DNA of 47,833 nt from Gammaproteobacteria bacterium (GTDB lineage Bacteria > Pseudomonadota > Gammaproteobacteria > CAJXQU01). Below, in pieces: positions 37,608-44,405 of the stretch. The notes under the pieces are model-generated. The model was not told the origin of the DNA, did not search any database, and saw only the letters and a list, made by a program, of their open reading frames with translations. The stretch is from positions 1-47,833 of the forward strand of contig JALSRM010000024.1 of the NCBI GenBank assembly GCA_026984775.1, given 5' to 3'. Position 1 is the stretch's first letter. Every line of letters begins with the position of its first letter. The translations under genes were made by a program, and so were the position numbers.

Positions 37608-38348
37608 TTATGCCAGTCTCATCATCTGAACAGCAGAGGCATCATTTTCCTCCACTGATTTCATTGCTTTAATCTGCATTTCAAACTGACGTTGCAAGTT
37701 GATCATATTCACCATCTCGGCAACTGCATTGACGTTACTGGCTTCCAGTGAACCAGGCATTATCTTTACAACAGCATCTGCCTCCGCCTGTTCACCGCTT
37801 TTTAACCTGAACAAACCATCCTCTCCCTTTTGCAACTCTGTAATAGGAGGATTGACCAATTTGATTCGGTCGATTTGTGCCAGTGTATTGGCGTCCTGAC
37901 CTAGTGGCCGGATGGAGATTGTTCCATCGACACCAATTTCGATCTTCTCTGCAGGAGGAAGCGCGATAGGGCCGCCATCTCCCAGGATCAACTGTCCTGC
38001 TCCATTTTCTAACAAACCGTTGGCATTGATTCTCAGATCACCCCGGCGAGTATAGGCCTCTGAACCATCGACTGCCTGTACAGCGATCCACCCTTCACCA
38101 TTGATGGCAAAATCAAGTTCGTTACCAGTAAACTGAACTGTTCCTGGGGCAAAGTCGATGCCAGGCCGTTCAGTCATCGCGTAGACACGGGAAGGATGAC
38201 CTTCACCAAAAACCGGCATTGAACGGGCGGCAGCCAGATCGGCCTTGAAACCCGTCGTATTAACATTGGCCAGATTGTGCGTTGCGATTGCCTGTGCCTG
38301 CATGGTCTGCTTGGCACCGGACATAGCAAGATAGAGCATACGATCCAT
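37608..38348 (-). CDS. flgF: Flagellar proximal rod protein FlgF
   Basis: This is a 246-residue protein starting [20 protein letters not shown], then [20 protein letters not shown], the FlgF form of the rod motif. The C-terminus has [20 protein letters not shown]. It is a minor component of the proximal rod between FlgC and FlgG. It is shorter and more divergent than FlgG, as is normal. Confidence 0.94.
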   Translation of the reverse strand: MDRMLYLAMSGAKQTMQAQAIATHNLANVNTTGFKADLAAARSMPVFGEGHPSRVYAMTERPGIDFAPGTVQFTGNELDFAINGEGWIAVQAVDGSEAYTRRGDLRINANGLLENGAGQLILGDGGPIALPPAEKIEIGVDGTISIRPLGQDANTLAQIDRIKLVNPPITELQKGEDGLFRLKSGEQAEADAVVKIMPGSLEASNVNAVAEMVNMINLQRQFEMQIKAMKSVEENDASAVQMMRLA

Positions 38349-38361
38349 ATCAGGTTACCTG

Positions 38362-39591
38362 TTAACGAATATTAATGACTGTCTGTGTGATCGAGTCGGC
38401 CGTTGTAATCACCTGGGCATTGGCCTGGAAATTACGTTGAGCCACAATCATATCCACCAGTTGCTCTGTTAGATCAACATTGGAATCTTCCAGGGCCCCT
38501 GATTTGACCAGTCCCAGATCAGATGATCCCGGCGCACTCAACAATGCCTGTCCTGAAGAAAAGGTTTCTGCCCAAGCGTTGTCACCCATCTGCTGTAATC
38601 CTTGAAGATTCTGAAACTGGGCTAATACTACCTGTCCCTGGATCTGTGACTGTCCATTGGTAAATCGGGCGAAGATCACACCTTTGCTATCGATATCGAT
38701 ACCACTCAGACGTCCCGTGGTGTAGCCATCCTGCGTCAGTTTCGATACTGCAAAGGGACTTCCAAATTGTTTTGCGTTGGAAACATCGAAATTCAGATTG
38801 AGATCGTTAGCACCAGCAACGGTTATCGGGCCGATATTGAACTGACCTGAGGCAGGTGCAAGCAAACTACCAGCTGTATCGAACTCCAGAGTCTGAAGTG
38901 TCCCTGCGGGAGTGTTGTCAAGAGTCAACTGCACTTCCCAGATATTGTTACCGGATGCGGCTGGCGGACGCTTGGCAAAATAGAGGTTCGCCAGATGAGG
39001 ATTACCCAGTGAATCGTAGACAGTCGTCGAGGTCGAACTCGTATACGTCGCTGAGTTGGCAGGATCGATGGGGTCACCGGCCACGCCAATTACCGCTGCA
39101 TCTGAATTCAGATTGAAATCCAGCTCCACATTTGCCGTAGCCTTGGGACTGGTGAACTTTGTCGTCAGTTGCAGCGGTCCAAAGGCTCCGGTGAGATTGT
39201 TGTTGCTATCAGTCTGATAGGTGATCAGCTTCTGGTTCTGTGCATTGACAATATAACCTTCACTGTCAAGACCAAAAGCGCCTGATCGTGAATAGACCCG
39301 GCTGCCTCCGTCATCAAGCGTAAAAAAACCTTCACCATCAATCGCGAGATCAAGCACGTTGTCCGTAACTGAGAGGTTACCCTGTCCGAACTGTTGTGTG
39401 ATCTGGGCGACTGCGACACCATTGCCCGGCGTATTCTGTGCGATTCCAGTCTGGCTCAGAGCATAGATATCTGCGAACTCGGCTCGCTGTTGTTTGAAGC
39501 CGATGGTGTTGGCGTTCGCGATGTTATGACCTATAGTCTCCAGTTGTGTCTGAGCGGCCCGCATACCGCTGATTGCTGTACGAAAAGGCAT
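38362..39591 (-). CDS. flgE: Flagellar hook protein FlgE
   Basis: This is a 409-residue hook subunit. The N-terminal motif is FRTAISGMRAAQTQLETIGH followed by NIANANTIGFKQQRAEF. A large variable middle (about 150-300) is followed by the C-terminal SNVDLTEQLVDMIVAQRNFQ. It polymerises into the hook that joins rod and filament. It is about the length of E. coli FlgE. Confidence 0.95.
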   Translation of the reverse strand: MPFRTAISGMRAAQTQLETIGHNIANANTIGFKQQRAEFADIYALSQTGIAQNTPGNGVAVAQITQQFGQGNLSVTDNVLDLAIDGEGFFTLDDGGSRVYSRSGAFGLDSEGYIVNAQNQKLITYQTDSNNNLTGAFGPLQLTTKFTSPKATANVELDFNLNSDAAVIGVAGDPIDPANSATYTSSTSTTVYDSLGNPHLANLYFAKRPPAASGNNIWEVQLTLDNTPAGTLQTLEFDTAGSLLAPASGQFNIGPITVAGANDLNLNFDVSNAKQFGSPFAVSKLTQDGYTTGRLSGIDIDSKGVIFARFTNGQSQIQGQVVLAQFQNLQGLQQMGDNAWAETFSSGQALLSAPGSSDLGLVKSGALEDSNVDLTEQLVDMIVAQRNFQANAQVITTADSITQTVINIR

Positions 39592-39610
39592 TCCCTGTTT
39601 CCTCCGTCAA

Positions 39611-40285
39611 TTACTGTATCTGTTTCACTTTATCGATGCCGATGGTGCCAAGGCCTGCAAGATTCAATTGTGGACCGGCTGCACCGCTTAGAGTAACGCT
39701 ATCAACCTTTGCCATGACCATGGTTTCCATCGCTTCAGTCGTGTTGTCGATTGCGGCCTCAGCAGTGATGGTGTATTGCCCAGGTGAGACAGCACTGCCA
39801 CTATCATCGAGTCCATCCCATTTGAAACTTACTTGACCTTCTTCATGGGCACCCAGGTTGAGTTCCTTGACGACTTGTCCGGCTGAGTCCTTGATGATCA
39901 GATTCAAGGCACCTGTCGAACCGGTGAGATCCACCGCACCTTCGACGATGCCGCCCGTTTCAAGATTGATCGTATTTGTAGGAACAAGTACTGATCGCCC
40001 GACCATGGTTGACGCTTGCAACGCCTGATTGGATTGCATTGCGTTAGCAAGTGTACTGAATGATTTTTGTAGTTCGGTAATACCGTTCACCGTGCCGAAC
40101 TGTGCCAGTTGGCTGAGAAATTCTGCATTTTCGAGCGGCTTGGTTGGATCCTGATTATTCATCTGGGCAACCATGAGTTTCATGAACTCATCTTGTCCAA
40201 GGCTCTTTTTGTCTTTCTTCTCCTGCGAATTTTTGATTGCCAGTCCATCAAGACCTTGACCCAATCCATTAATCTGGTTAGTCAT
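39611..40285 (-). CDS. flgD: Flagellar hook-capping protein FlgD
   Basis: This is a 224-residue protein with the FlgD N-terminus LGQDEFMKLMVAQMNNQDP and NAEFLSQLAQFGTVNGI. A FlgD Ig-like/TUDOR region follows (SFKWDGLDDSGSAVSPGQY). It caps the growing hook and is discarded when the hook is complete. It lies between flgC and flgE. Confidence 0.94.
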   Translation of the reverse strand: MTNQINGLGQGLDGLAIKNSQEKKDKKSLGQDEFMKLMVAQMNNQDPTKPLENAEFLSQLAQFGTVNGITELQKSFSTLANAMQSNQALQASTMVGRSVLVPTNTINLETGGIVEGAVDLTGSTGALNLIIKDSAGQVVKELNLGAHEEGQVSFKWDGLDDSGSAVSPGQYTITAEAAIDNTTEAMETMVMAKVDSVTLSGAAGPQLNLAGLGTIGIDKVKQIQ

Positions 40286-40306
40286 TTTTTATACCTCTCT
40301 CATTAC

Positions 40307-40726
40307 TTACCGTCCGATATTGAGGGTTTCAGAAAGCATCTGCTTGGATGCCTTGATCATCTCAACATTGGTCTGATAGTTTCTTGATGCAGCGATCATA
40401 TTGGCCATCTCCTCAATGATGTTCACATTGGGACGGTAGATATAACCCTGTTCATCAGCAAGTGGGTTGTCTGGTTGGTATTCACGGGTCGCCGGGACTT
40501 GGCTCTCGACTATACCTGCTACGCGGACACCACCCGTTGTACCGGTTTCTCCAAAATTGTAGTCATCCAGTATGGTTTGGAAGACAGGATGTCTTGCCTT
40601 GTAGGTTTGATCGATACTGCTACTGATGGCATCTGCATTGGCCATGTTGCTGGCGGTTACATTAAGACGAACCGACTGGGCACTCATGGCTGTCCCGGAG
40701 ATATTGAAGACATTCATCAACGACAT
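40307..40726 (-). CDS. flgC: Flagellar proximal rod protein FlgC
   Basis: This is a 139-residue rod protein. The N-terminus has NVFNISGTAMSAQSVRLNV and TASNMANADA, and the C-terminus has PNVNIIEEMANMIAASRNYQ. It builds the proximal rod with FlgB and FlgF. It starts two bases after the flgB stop, so the two are coupled. Confidence 0.95.
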   Translation of the reverse strand: MSLMNVFNISGTAMSAQSVRLNVTASNMANADAISSSIDQTYKARHPVFQTILDDYNFGETGTTGGVRVAGIVESQVPATREYQPDNPLADEQGYIYRPNVNIIEEMANMIAASRNYQTNVEMIKASKQMLSETLNIGR

Positions 40727-40728
40727 GG

Positions 40729-41118
40729 TTATTCTCCCTTGATTGCTCTTAGCAGGCCCGAGATCTTCCCATTTAGAAAACGGACACTTGCCTGGTATTG
40801 CATTGCATTTCGTGTGAATTCAGCACGTTCGATTTGTAGATCAACAGTATTTCCATCGATCGAAGGCTGTTCTGGAACGCGATACATCAAATCTTCGCCC
40901 ATCAGTTCTGCATCACCTGCCTGAATATGACCTGGCCGGGTAACTTTTAATGCTGAACGTTCGTCTGCAACACTCTGCAATACCTGTTTGAAATCAAAAT
41001 CCCGGGCCAGATAATTCGGTGTCTCGGCATTGGCTATATTGGTTGCCAGCACTTCCGCTCGATATGATCGGAGTTGCATTGCTTTTGCATGGATTCCAAA
41101 AATATTGTCCAGATTCAT
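40729..41118 (-). CDS. flgB: Flagellar proximal rod protein FlgB
   Basis: This is a 129-residue rod protein starting MNLDNIFGIHAKAMQLRSYR, then LATNIANAETPNYLARDFDF, the FlgB signature. The C-terminal EFTRNAMQYQASVRFLNGKI is also typical. First gene of the flgBCDEFGHI operon. It has a GGAGACGG ribosome-binding site and a sigma-54 promoter 44-59 bases upstream of the ATG. Confidence 0.95.
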   Translation of the reverse strand: MNLDNIFGIHAKAMQLRSYRAEVLATNIANAETPNYLARDFDFKQVLQSVADERSALKVTRPGHIQAGDAELMGEDLMYRVPEQPSIDGNTVDLQIERAEFTRNAMQYQASVRFLNGKISGLLRAIKGE

Positions 41119-41161
41119 TTTCCGTCTCCAAATGTGAGATTACCTGTTCTGGCAGATATTT

Positions 41162-41177
41162 AGCAAAGTATGCGCCA
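41162..41177 (-). promoter_or_regulatory. Sigma-54 promoter of flgB
   Basis: On the minus strand the sequence is TGGCGCATACTTTGCT. GG and GC are separated by exactly ten bases, and TGGC and TTTGCT fit the -24 and -12 boxes. The predicted start is near 41151, giving a leader of about 33 bases. Sigma-54 control of flgB is known in Pseudomonas and Vibrio. Confidence 0.75.
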
Positions 41178-41242
41178 GTTTTATTTTTGCCTTATCTAAC
41201 AATCACTTAGGAAGTTTACCTATCGTGTTTTACAGAAAGAGA

Positions 41243-41277
41243 TGGCAACAGTTGACCGCTAGGGTGGCAACGTTTGA
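41243..41277 (-). repeat. Two direct repeats upstream of the flgB sigma-54 promoter
   Basis: TGGCAACAGTTGA (41243-41255) and TGGCAACGTTTGA (41265-41277) match at 11 of 13 positions. Their starts are offset by 22 bases, about two helical turns. They lie roughly 95-125 bases upstream of the predicted flgB start. That would suit an enhancer-binding protein such as FleQ or FlrC, but similar repeats occur in insertion-sequence ends. Confidence 0.45.
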
Positions 41278-41516
41278 ACGTACCTTTTAAAAACCATAAA
41301 AGGAAAAGTACAGGAAGATTATCCGTTGATCAGAAAGTGAATATAGATATCGCTGCGTAATGGAGCAGCCTTGAAAAAATAACGTATCGCACTCTGCACC
41401 GGCAACTTTACTGAATAAGAAGCAATCAGTTCTTCGAAACGGTGTATATAGCTGGTCTTAAATATGAAAACGCAGATACTCTCCTTTGACGCTTCTTGAC
41501 GCCTGGATAGCTGACC

Positions 41517-41558
41517 TGACGGAGGGCCATCATATAAGCAAGGATAGCCGCTCCGTCA
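41517..41558. terminator. Hairpin downstream of the vWA gene
   Basis: TGACGGAG (41517-41524) pairs with CTCCGTCA (41551-41558), and GGC (41525-41527) pairs with GCC (41547-41549) across one bulge. No T-run follows, so it may act as a transcript-end or processing structure rather than a classical terminator. Confidence 0.4.
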
Positions 41559-41570
41559 TGTTTGATAAAA

Positions 41571-42443
41571 TCAGGTTGTCCTTTTTGTAAAAAATGCCAG
41601 ACTGCCTAATCCTGGCAGCATCAATAACCAAGCGGTTGGAAGGGGTATCGCGGCCGGTTGTTGTGAGGTAATCTCACCAACCTTGATATCGATAAAGGCT
41701 TGAGTGAAGGCATCAGCTGTAAGCCCACCGTTACGCAACTGATTGAGATCCCAGACAGCGCCCCCGGTAGAAAATGCTAGATCGACATAGTCGTTGATCG
41801 TCGTACCAAAGCCGCTCATAGCAGTTCCTCCCCCAGAGGTGTTATACCCACCCATCCCGTCCGGGGTGTAGGCGTTACTATCGGCATCCACACCCAGTGC
41901 ATAATCCAGGTTTCCATCCTGGAGAGTGACATCGACAATCGCATTTAACAGGGCGTTCCGTGCCGTAAATAAACCCAGAATCCCGGCCCGATTCAATGCC
42001 GCATCGACGATGTCCCTGTCCTCATCAGTAATCAGGATGACATTGACCGCAGCCGTTGGCCGGAAACTGTAGTTACTGAAAGCAAAGTTCATCGCCTCAT
42101 AGCCATCTTCTGTAACACCTGAGGCGGTTAACGAGCCGGTGGCGGTGACCAGTTCGGCCGCACTGCCAAACAGGCCACCACCGACAGTATGACTATGTCC
42201 AGTCAAACCATGCGATGTGTACGCACCATAACCGATTAGGCCGTAACGGTTCCCGCTGACACCGGCCGCATTCAACCCACTGTCAAGTGTTGTCACCATA
42301 TTGCCTATCCAAGTATGTTCAGCAGACATCGAACCGGACTCATCGACGATAAACAGAATATCCGCCGTCGTTGCAGCAAGACCTGTTTGAAAAAGAGAGA
42401 GGAACAATGACAAAGTGAGGGCTAAAGATTTGAGTTTTTTCAT
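41571..42443 (-). CDS. Secreted von Willebrand A-domain protein with VPLPA/PEP-CTERM-like sorting tail
   Basis: This is a 290-residue exported protein. The signal peptide spans about 1-24 (LALTLSLFLSLFQTGLA). A von Willebrand factor A domain follows, with the MIDAS metal site D34-x-S36-x-S38 in IVDESGSM and ITDEDRD later on. The C-terminus IPLPTAWLLMLPGLGSL is followed by a hydrophobic helix and the basic end KRTT. It resembles the VPLPA-type PEP-CTERM signals that exosortase processes. It probably reaches the cell surface or exopolysaccharide matrix. The start ATG at 42443 has GGAGGAG upstream; a longer upstream start is rejected. A sigma-54 promoter and palindrome precede it. Confidence 0.85.
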   Translation of the reverse strand: MKKLKSLALTLSLFLSLFQTGLAATTADILFIVDESGSMSAEHTWIGNMVTTLDSGLNAAGVSGNRYGLIGYGAYTSHGLTGHSHTVGGGLFGSAAELVTATGSLTASGVTEDGYEAMNFAFSNYSFRPTAAVNVILITDEDRDIVDAALNRAGILGLFTARNALLNAIVDVTLQDGNLDYALGVDADSNAYTPDGMGGYNTSGGGTAMSGFGTTINDYVDLAFSTGGAVWDLNQLRNGGLTADAFTQAFIDIKVGEITSQQPAAIPLPTAWLLMLPGLGSLAFFTKRTT

Positions 42444-42512
42444 GACAGGTCTCCTCCAGGTGTGCCTATGAATGTGGTCCAGGCAGTTATTTTTTGCTCG
42501 CTTTATATACTT

Positions 42513-42533
42513 TGTCTGTCTTCGACACAGACA
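42513..42533 (-). other. Hairpin at the predicted 5' end of the vWA transcript
   Basis: TGTCTGT (42513-42519) pairs with ACAGACA (42527-42533), a seven-base stem with a seven-base loop. The predicted sigma-54 start is near 42533, so the mRNA would begin with this hairpin. Confidence 0.45.
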
Positions 42534-42543
42534 TAAAAGAAAA

Positions 42544-42559
42544 GGCATAAGCTGTGCCA
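42544..42559 (-). promoter_or_regulatory. Sigma-54 promoter of the vWA/PEP-CTERM-like gene
   Basis: On the minus strand the sequence is TGGCACAGCTTATGCC. The -24 box TGGCAC is perfect and the GG to GC distance is exactly ten bases; the -12 box is ATGCC. The leader to the ATG at 42443 is about 90 bases. Confidence 0.65.
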
Positions 42560-42696
42560 TTTATTTGGCACTCTTTTATTTTCAATGGGTTACTTACAGT
42601 AATTAAAACTGATTTTAGAAATGATATATAAGATCTGTTGCTTGATGGAGACGCAATCCAAGCAGAGGAAGAGAAGAATAAATTCACATACAGGAT

Positions 42697-42724
42697 TTCA
42701 CTGTCTCAAAAATGAGACAGTGAA
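42697..42724. repeat. Perfect 12-bp inverted repeat upstream of the sigma-54 promoter
   Basis: TTCACTGTCTCA (42697-42708) and TGAGACAGTGAA (42713-42724) are exact reverse complements around an AAAA centre. It lies about 140-165 bases upstream of the -24 box of the vWA promoter, a normal distance for a sigma-54 activator site. No T-run follows on either strand, which argues against an intrinsic terminator. Confidence 0.6.
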
Positions 42725-42767
42725 CGATTGCGAAACGTCAACTCAGGGATCGGAAAAAATAAAAAAA

Positions 42768-43157
42768 TCAGTCGTATTTGATGTATTTGAAGCGCGGATC
42801 ATCCGGCGTACCTTCAAGCGCACTGTCCTTTTCTTTACCCGGCTGCCACATGATGACCTCTTCAATCTTTTTGGCCAGTTCGAAGTCCTTGTCAGTGATG
42901 CCTTTTGCGGCATGATTCATCAGTTTGACGGTGACAAAGGCATACGAAACTGTCAGATCAGGATGATGAAAGGCCGCTTCGGACAAATGACCCACCGTAT
43001 TGACAACCATTAGGGTCGCTTTCCAGCCTGAGGTTTTGTACTTGCGCCGGATCCAACCGTTTTCGTACGTCCACTTAGGCAGCTCTTCCTTGAGACGGGC
43101 CAGGATCTCTTCGTCTGTGTAGGTTTCGTCTTTTTCTTTCTTACGCCACTGCGCCAT
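42768..43157 (-). CDS. Pterin-4a-carbinolamine dehydratase-family protein
   Basis: This is a 129-residue protein of the PCD/DCoH family. It has WTYENGWIRRKYKT, then the active-site region AFHHPDLTVSYAFVTVKLMNH with its consecutive histidines, then GITDKDFELAKKIEEV. In most bacteria PCD recycles pterin after phenylalanine hydroxylation. Here it ends an operon for pterin/methylofuran genes, so a role in tetrahydromethanopterin metabolism is more likely. It overlaps the mfnB end by 17 bases. The C-terminal 25 residues are an extension beyond the core fold. Confidence 0.85.
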   Translation of the reverse strand: MAQWRKKEKDETYTDEEILARLKEELPKWTYENGWIRRKYKTSGWKATLMVVNTVGHLSEAAFHHPDLTVSYAFVTVKLMNHAAKGITDKDFELAKKIEEVIMWQPGKEKDSALEGTPDDPRFKYIKYD

Positions 43158-43845
43158 ATCGCTCCACCTCCAGCTGGATGAGTTCTCTTATCTCTTGTAC
43201 GAGTCGTTCATCCAGATCGGTTTTTCGTTGATTCCCCTGGCAGAGTGCTCCTCTAAAGCCCAGATAATCGGGTTTATATTGTAGCAGTGAGGGGATGTCT
43301 GCTTTGGTCAAGGAACCTGCCAGACCTGTGATTAGATTATGCTCTTTTGCACGAGAAATAAACCGCTTGATCTGCTGATCAGTCATGATTTCACATAGAG
43401 AGCCTAAGGATTTTCCAGCCGTATCCAGCATAATACCGGCAAGACCGGTATCGGCAACCAGATCAATGATCTCGTCGCCTGGATAACGATCAGCAAAAGC
43501 GACTATGATGACACCCTTGGTGGATTCCCGGCTGATGGCCCAGAGCATGTCCTCCAGTTGCTCATGAAATGGTTCAAACAGTCCAACCTTGATTAGATCG
43601 ATACCGGTTTCTGCAACTTCTCTCACCTTTTCGGCTACGAGCCGTGGTTCACAAGGCAGATCGCCGACGGTGGCACTTATCAGGCGTTCACTATCGATTT
43701 TTCTAACTACTTCACGCATCACGGGGGGCGTAACAGCACCCAGGGCTCCCCGCTCAGGTTCCTTCAGATCGATGATATCAACACCATTTTTGTGTGCTAC
43801 CATGGCTTCTTCAACCGACCGTACGCTTGCCAGAAAGCCTGTCAC
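43141..43845 (-). CDS. mfnB: (5-formylfuran-3-yl)methyl phosphate synthase MfnB
   Basis: This is a 234-residue TIM-barrel enzyme (DUF556) that makes the furan precursor of methanofuran/methylofuran from two glyceraldehyde 3-phosphate. The start is the GTG at 43845, giving MTGFLASVRSVEEA, the family N-terminus, and overlapping the DUF447 stop as GTGA. Candidate catalytic lysines are K28 in DIIDLKEPERGALGA and K145 in IMLDTAGKSLG, equivalent to the two lysines of the Methanocaldococcus enzyme. The length matches that enzyme (about 235). A longer form from 43896 would not. Methylotrophic bacteria use the product for formyltransferase/hydrolase. Confidence 0.9.
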   Translation of the reverse strand: MTGFLASVRSVEEAMVAHKNGVDIIDLKEPERGALGAVTPPVMREVVRKIDSERLISATVGDLPCEPRLVAEKVREVAETGIDLIKVGLFEPFHEQLEDMLWAISRESTKGVIIVAFADRYPGDEIIDLVADTGLAGIMLDTAGKSLGSLCEIMTDQQIKRFISRAKEHNLITGLAGSLTKADIPSLLQYKPDYLGFRGALCQGNQRKTDLDERLVQEIRELIQLEVERYGAVA

Positions 43846-44405
43846 TTCTCTCGTCCCTCCCGATAGTCTGAAATTCTTTCCATCAACCAGTTCCATGCCC
43901 GCTGTTCCTGTTCTCCGGCAGTTTTGTCGATGGCGATCTTAAGGTATTCAATCTCTGCGTCAATCTTTTCAGTCGGGAGCATGTGTAACCGACTGACAAG
44001 AATGGCCGCCTCTAATACGGCATTTTTGGCACGGTTGAATCCACGAAAAGGTTTGTGAACTTTCTCATGTAGGATTCTGCAATAAAAACGTGGTCTTATA
44101 TTATCTTCCTCGATCCGTTCTACCTTTAGCTCTCTATGGGCAAGGGTGTCTTCAAGGCGTGATCCGGGGATTTTTTCTGCTGGAACCAGAGGCCATTCGT
44201 GGTGTCCGGTGAGGCATCCAGCAATCACCGCAACATTGTCAGTCATGTTAAGGACAGCTTGATGTGTACGCTCCAGATTGCGAAGGGTCGTGGAAGGACT
44301 AAAGGGTGACAGGATGATTAAACCCTCCTCTTCCTGATAACCCAGTGGGGCGATCCGATCGGATCCATCCTCATTGCGGGTGGTGATGACTGCTTCGTAA
44401 ATCAT
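43842..44405 (-). CDS. DUF447 protein of the methanopterin/methylofuran cluster
   Basis: This is a 187-residue protein of the DUF447 family (flavin-reductase-like fold). It opens MIYEAVITTRNEDGSDRIAP, then LSPFSPSTTLRNLERTHQAV, and later FYCRILHEKVHKPFRGFNRA. Homologues in archaea and methylotrophic bacteria sit with tetrahydromethanopterin genes; the reaction is not known. It overlaps the genes on both sides, so the cluster is translated as a unit. Confidence 0.85.
   Translation of the reverse strand: MIYEAVITTRNEDGSDRIAPLGYQEEEGLIILSPFSPSTTLRNLERTHQAVLNMTDNVAVIAGCLTGHHEWPLVPAEKIPGSRLEDTLAHRELKVERIEEDNIRPRFYCRILHEKVHKPFRGFNRAKNAVLEAAILVSRLHMLPTEKIDAEIEYLKIAIDKTAGEQEQRAWNWLMERISDYREGREK

Larger units (their letters stand above)
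41119..41570. other. Intergenic block upstream of flgB
   Basis: This is 452 bases without a supported gene. It holds a sigma-54 promoter for flgB (41162-41177) and two near-identical 13-base repeats (41243-41255 and 41265-41277). It also has a start-less open frame of 78 codons on the minus strand (41322-41555) and an 8+3 base-pair hairpin at its vWA end (41517-41558). The repeats could be enhancer sites for the flagellar promoter or remnants of an insertion-sequence end. Confidence 0.5.
42444..42767. other. Regulatory region between the pterin cluster and the vWA gene
   Basis: This is 324 bases without a gene. From the vWA side it holds a ribosome-binding site (GGAGGAG near 42450-42460), a 5'-leader hairpin (42513-42533), a sigma-54 promoter (42544-42559) and a perfect 12-base-pair palindrome (42697-42724). 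A T-rich stretch on the minus strand follows the carbinolamine dehydratase stop and may help end that transcript. Confidence 0.6.

Noticed and set aside
42697-42724. The 12-bp palindrome as an intrinsic terminator of the pterin cluster
   Set aside because: No T-run follows the stem on either strand, and it lies about 45 bases past the last stop codon; a regulator site is more likely.
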